Position numbers and translations under genes: made by a program
Part shown: positions 58,846 through 64,000 of the stretch, piece after piece
Layout of the letters: the number at the start of each line of letters is the position of its first letter
Position numbering within the stretch: the first letter of the stretch is position 1
The notes under the pieces: model-generated
Database searches by the model: none
Told to the model about the DNA's origin: nothing
The model's input: the letters and a program-made list of their open reading frames with translations, nothing else
NCBI GenBank assembly: GCA_014871385.1
Contig: CM026433.1
Coordinates: 16,003,808 to 16,067,807, forward strand
DNA length: 64,000 nt
DNA from: Ceratodon purpureus
Lineage: Eukaryota > Streptophyta > Bryopsida > Pseudoditrichales > Ditrichaceae
Direction of reading: 5' to 3'

Positions 58846-60565
58846 TAGCCAGGTATGCCCTGTGGTGCTTCTTTGACCTGCTTGGGTTTCTTTTGCACCA
58901 CGGGAAAGAAAATGAGAGGAGAGGGCCAGAAGCAGATGTCAAAGCTGCACAATTTTTCAGTTGCATGAGGTGAAGTCTTCCTACTCATTGGCAACGCAAC
59001 GAATTATTGCCTGCTAGGGTGTGGGAGCTCCCTTGAAGTTTGATGTATAGTCCATACCTGAGAACGAGTTGTAGTATGCGGATTGGAAAATGGTATCAAA
59101 GGAGAGACGACTGGTTTACGAGCTGTCTACCACTGTTGCATCTTTTAATAAGAAAACTACTTAGTAGTTGTTGTTCAATGGGTTTTCTCTAGAATTAAAT
59201 GATGATGGCATGGAAGACAAACTACGGTAGTATTCATGCTTGCAATTGAGGTTTTAGGGCTGTTTTCGTTTCACGCAGTGCGCTTGTCTTTTCAATGTTC
59301 ACTTCCCTCGCGGTGCATTTAAATTTAAGATAAGATTCATTAAGCCTTTTAACTTCTGTTATTCTTGGCAGTCAGATGAGAGTTTGGTTGTGGTAGAGCT
59401 GGTATTTTCAAATTTCCTGACATGCATGGTGTACAAAATGGTTCATCTGAGTGAGGAAGGTTCTAGAATGTCTGTCGTGTAGCAAGTATGGTGTAAAGCT
59501 TTGATCTAGGTGCTTGCTAGTTTTGATTTCAGAGTCGCAGTGAACAGGTTTGTAAGGAATTTATCATGACATCCACGCAAATTCTAAATCTAATTTCAGT
59601 GACAAATCAAGCTGAATTTTGCGCATTCCTGGTGATACCTTGGCTTGACACATGTGATGAAAAGCATGCTAATATTTTATCTGGTTGTTGAGTAGCTCAT
59701 GCAACCTTCACGCAAGTGGCAAATGTCTCAGTTATGTAATAGGTTGTGTTTGCTGTAGATGTTATAATTTAGATCTTGGTCCCATTCAGAAGCACCACAA
59801 TGCAGCCTGTTGGCTTTCAGTTTCTTTTAGCAAGGATTCCTCGTGGGATTTCGGGTAACTTACTGCAACACAGGAAGGGCTTGGCTCGGCGGAGTATCTA
59901 GCATGTAGCTATGCATATAAAGAATTCATGTTTTATAAGTCGGTCAATTATTGGGCAAGAACAGCATTCGACCTTCTTTTTAAGGGAGAGGTGTGTTTAG
60001 AACTTGACATGATCATAGTTGAGTAATTTAAGCACGCATCATAAAATACACTTCCTAAGGATGGACTCTGTCGAAAGGTTGATTTATATAAATGGTGTAC
60101 ATTGTCTACCGAGTTGCCTCAGCAAGCTCATTTGTGCTGTACTTTACTGTACTGTTCAAGAAATCCCGTGGCAACCTGTTGAGAATTCTAATGCACATGT
60201 TGAGACAAGTTCTTCCTGAATTGGTTGATTTGTGCCGACGATAATCCAAGCAATTTCAATCTGCGTTTTCTATGAAGGTAACCCCCAGGCTTGAATCTGA
60301 GTTAAGGGTGCACCAATAGTCCCTAACTCCAATGTAATACAAATGTGCAGTATGGTCTGGATGTGAGGAACATCGTCAGGGGGGTTTCCCAAAATGCACG
60401 AGCTGGTTTGCCAGTGGAATTTAGATGAATTCACTGTACTATTGAGAAACCAGGTGGCGTGGGCTGGTTGTTTTTGAAGTAATGCCCTTGTAGCCGGAGA
60501 CCCCTCTTGTGATTCAATACTTCATCCTTTTGGAAGCTTTAGACTGTTAAAATTAAACCGGAATA
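58846..60565. other. Convergent intergenic region: 3' UTRs of prohibitin and the receptor kinase
   Basis: The prohibitin (+) and receptor kinase (-) genes point towards each other here. No other gene, repeat or RNA gene seen. Confidence 0.5.

Positions 60566-64000
<3,435 letters not shown>

Overview
This window looks like nuclear DNA of a land plant. It has four plant-type genes with GT-AG introns, long AT-rich gene-poor gaps and several layers of transposable elements. A bryophyte or other early-diverging lineage is my guess from overall style, but no marker here fixes the species.

Layout. (1) 172-1591 (+): the 3' part of a SEUSS-like transcriptional co-regulator gene, entering from the left edge. 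(2) 1592-7390: its 3' UTR, then AT-rich DNA with short repeats and one weak small minus-strand ORF near 4.8 kb. (3) 7393-8554 (-): a frameshifted coding remnant of an unrecognised family, cut off by the next element. (4) 8555-21422: a Ty3/gypsy LTR retrotransposon of about 12.9 kb with LTRs of about 3.5 kb. Each LTR carries a long ORF downstream of the LTR TATA box; it is open for 621 codons in the 3' LTR and frameshifted in the 5' LTR. The interior holds PBS, gag with zinc knuckles, protease, RT, RNase H, integrase and polypurine tract. (5) 21423-40430: AT-rich DNA with TTAA/CCCCTAAA-ended MITE-like elements, a 0.77 kb foldback element, a 22-bp minisatellite and a 235-bp tandem duplication carrying GC hairpins. 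(6) 40440-50840 (+): a Filament-like Plant Protein (FPP) gene with 11 coding exons and a long repeat-rich upstream region. (7) 51240-55110: a three-level nest in which an 8-bp-TSD hAT element sits in a solo-type LTR, which itself sits in an old gag remnant. (8) 55670-57650: another MITE-like copy and a degenerate minisatellite. (9) 57991-58845 (+): an intronless mitochondrial prohibitin gene. (10) 60566-64000 (-): the transmembrane and kinase half of an LRR-VIII-1-type receptor-like kinase, running off the right edge.

The host genes are unrelated in function (developmental transcription, coiled-coil cytoskeletal or membrane protein, mitochondrial scaffold, receptor kinase), so no cooperative cluster is claimed. 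The most unusual item is the retrotransposon whose extra protein gene lies inside the LTR, apparently in the R region, so that each new copy carries it at both ends.

Reading frames in the retrotransposon (except the 3' LTR ORF) and at one point in the SEUSS gene are broken mainly by 1-2 base indels. These may be real decay or consensus errors in a long-read assembly.
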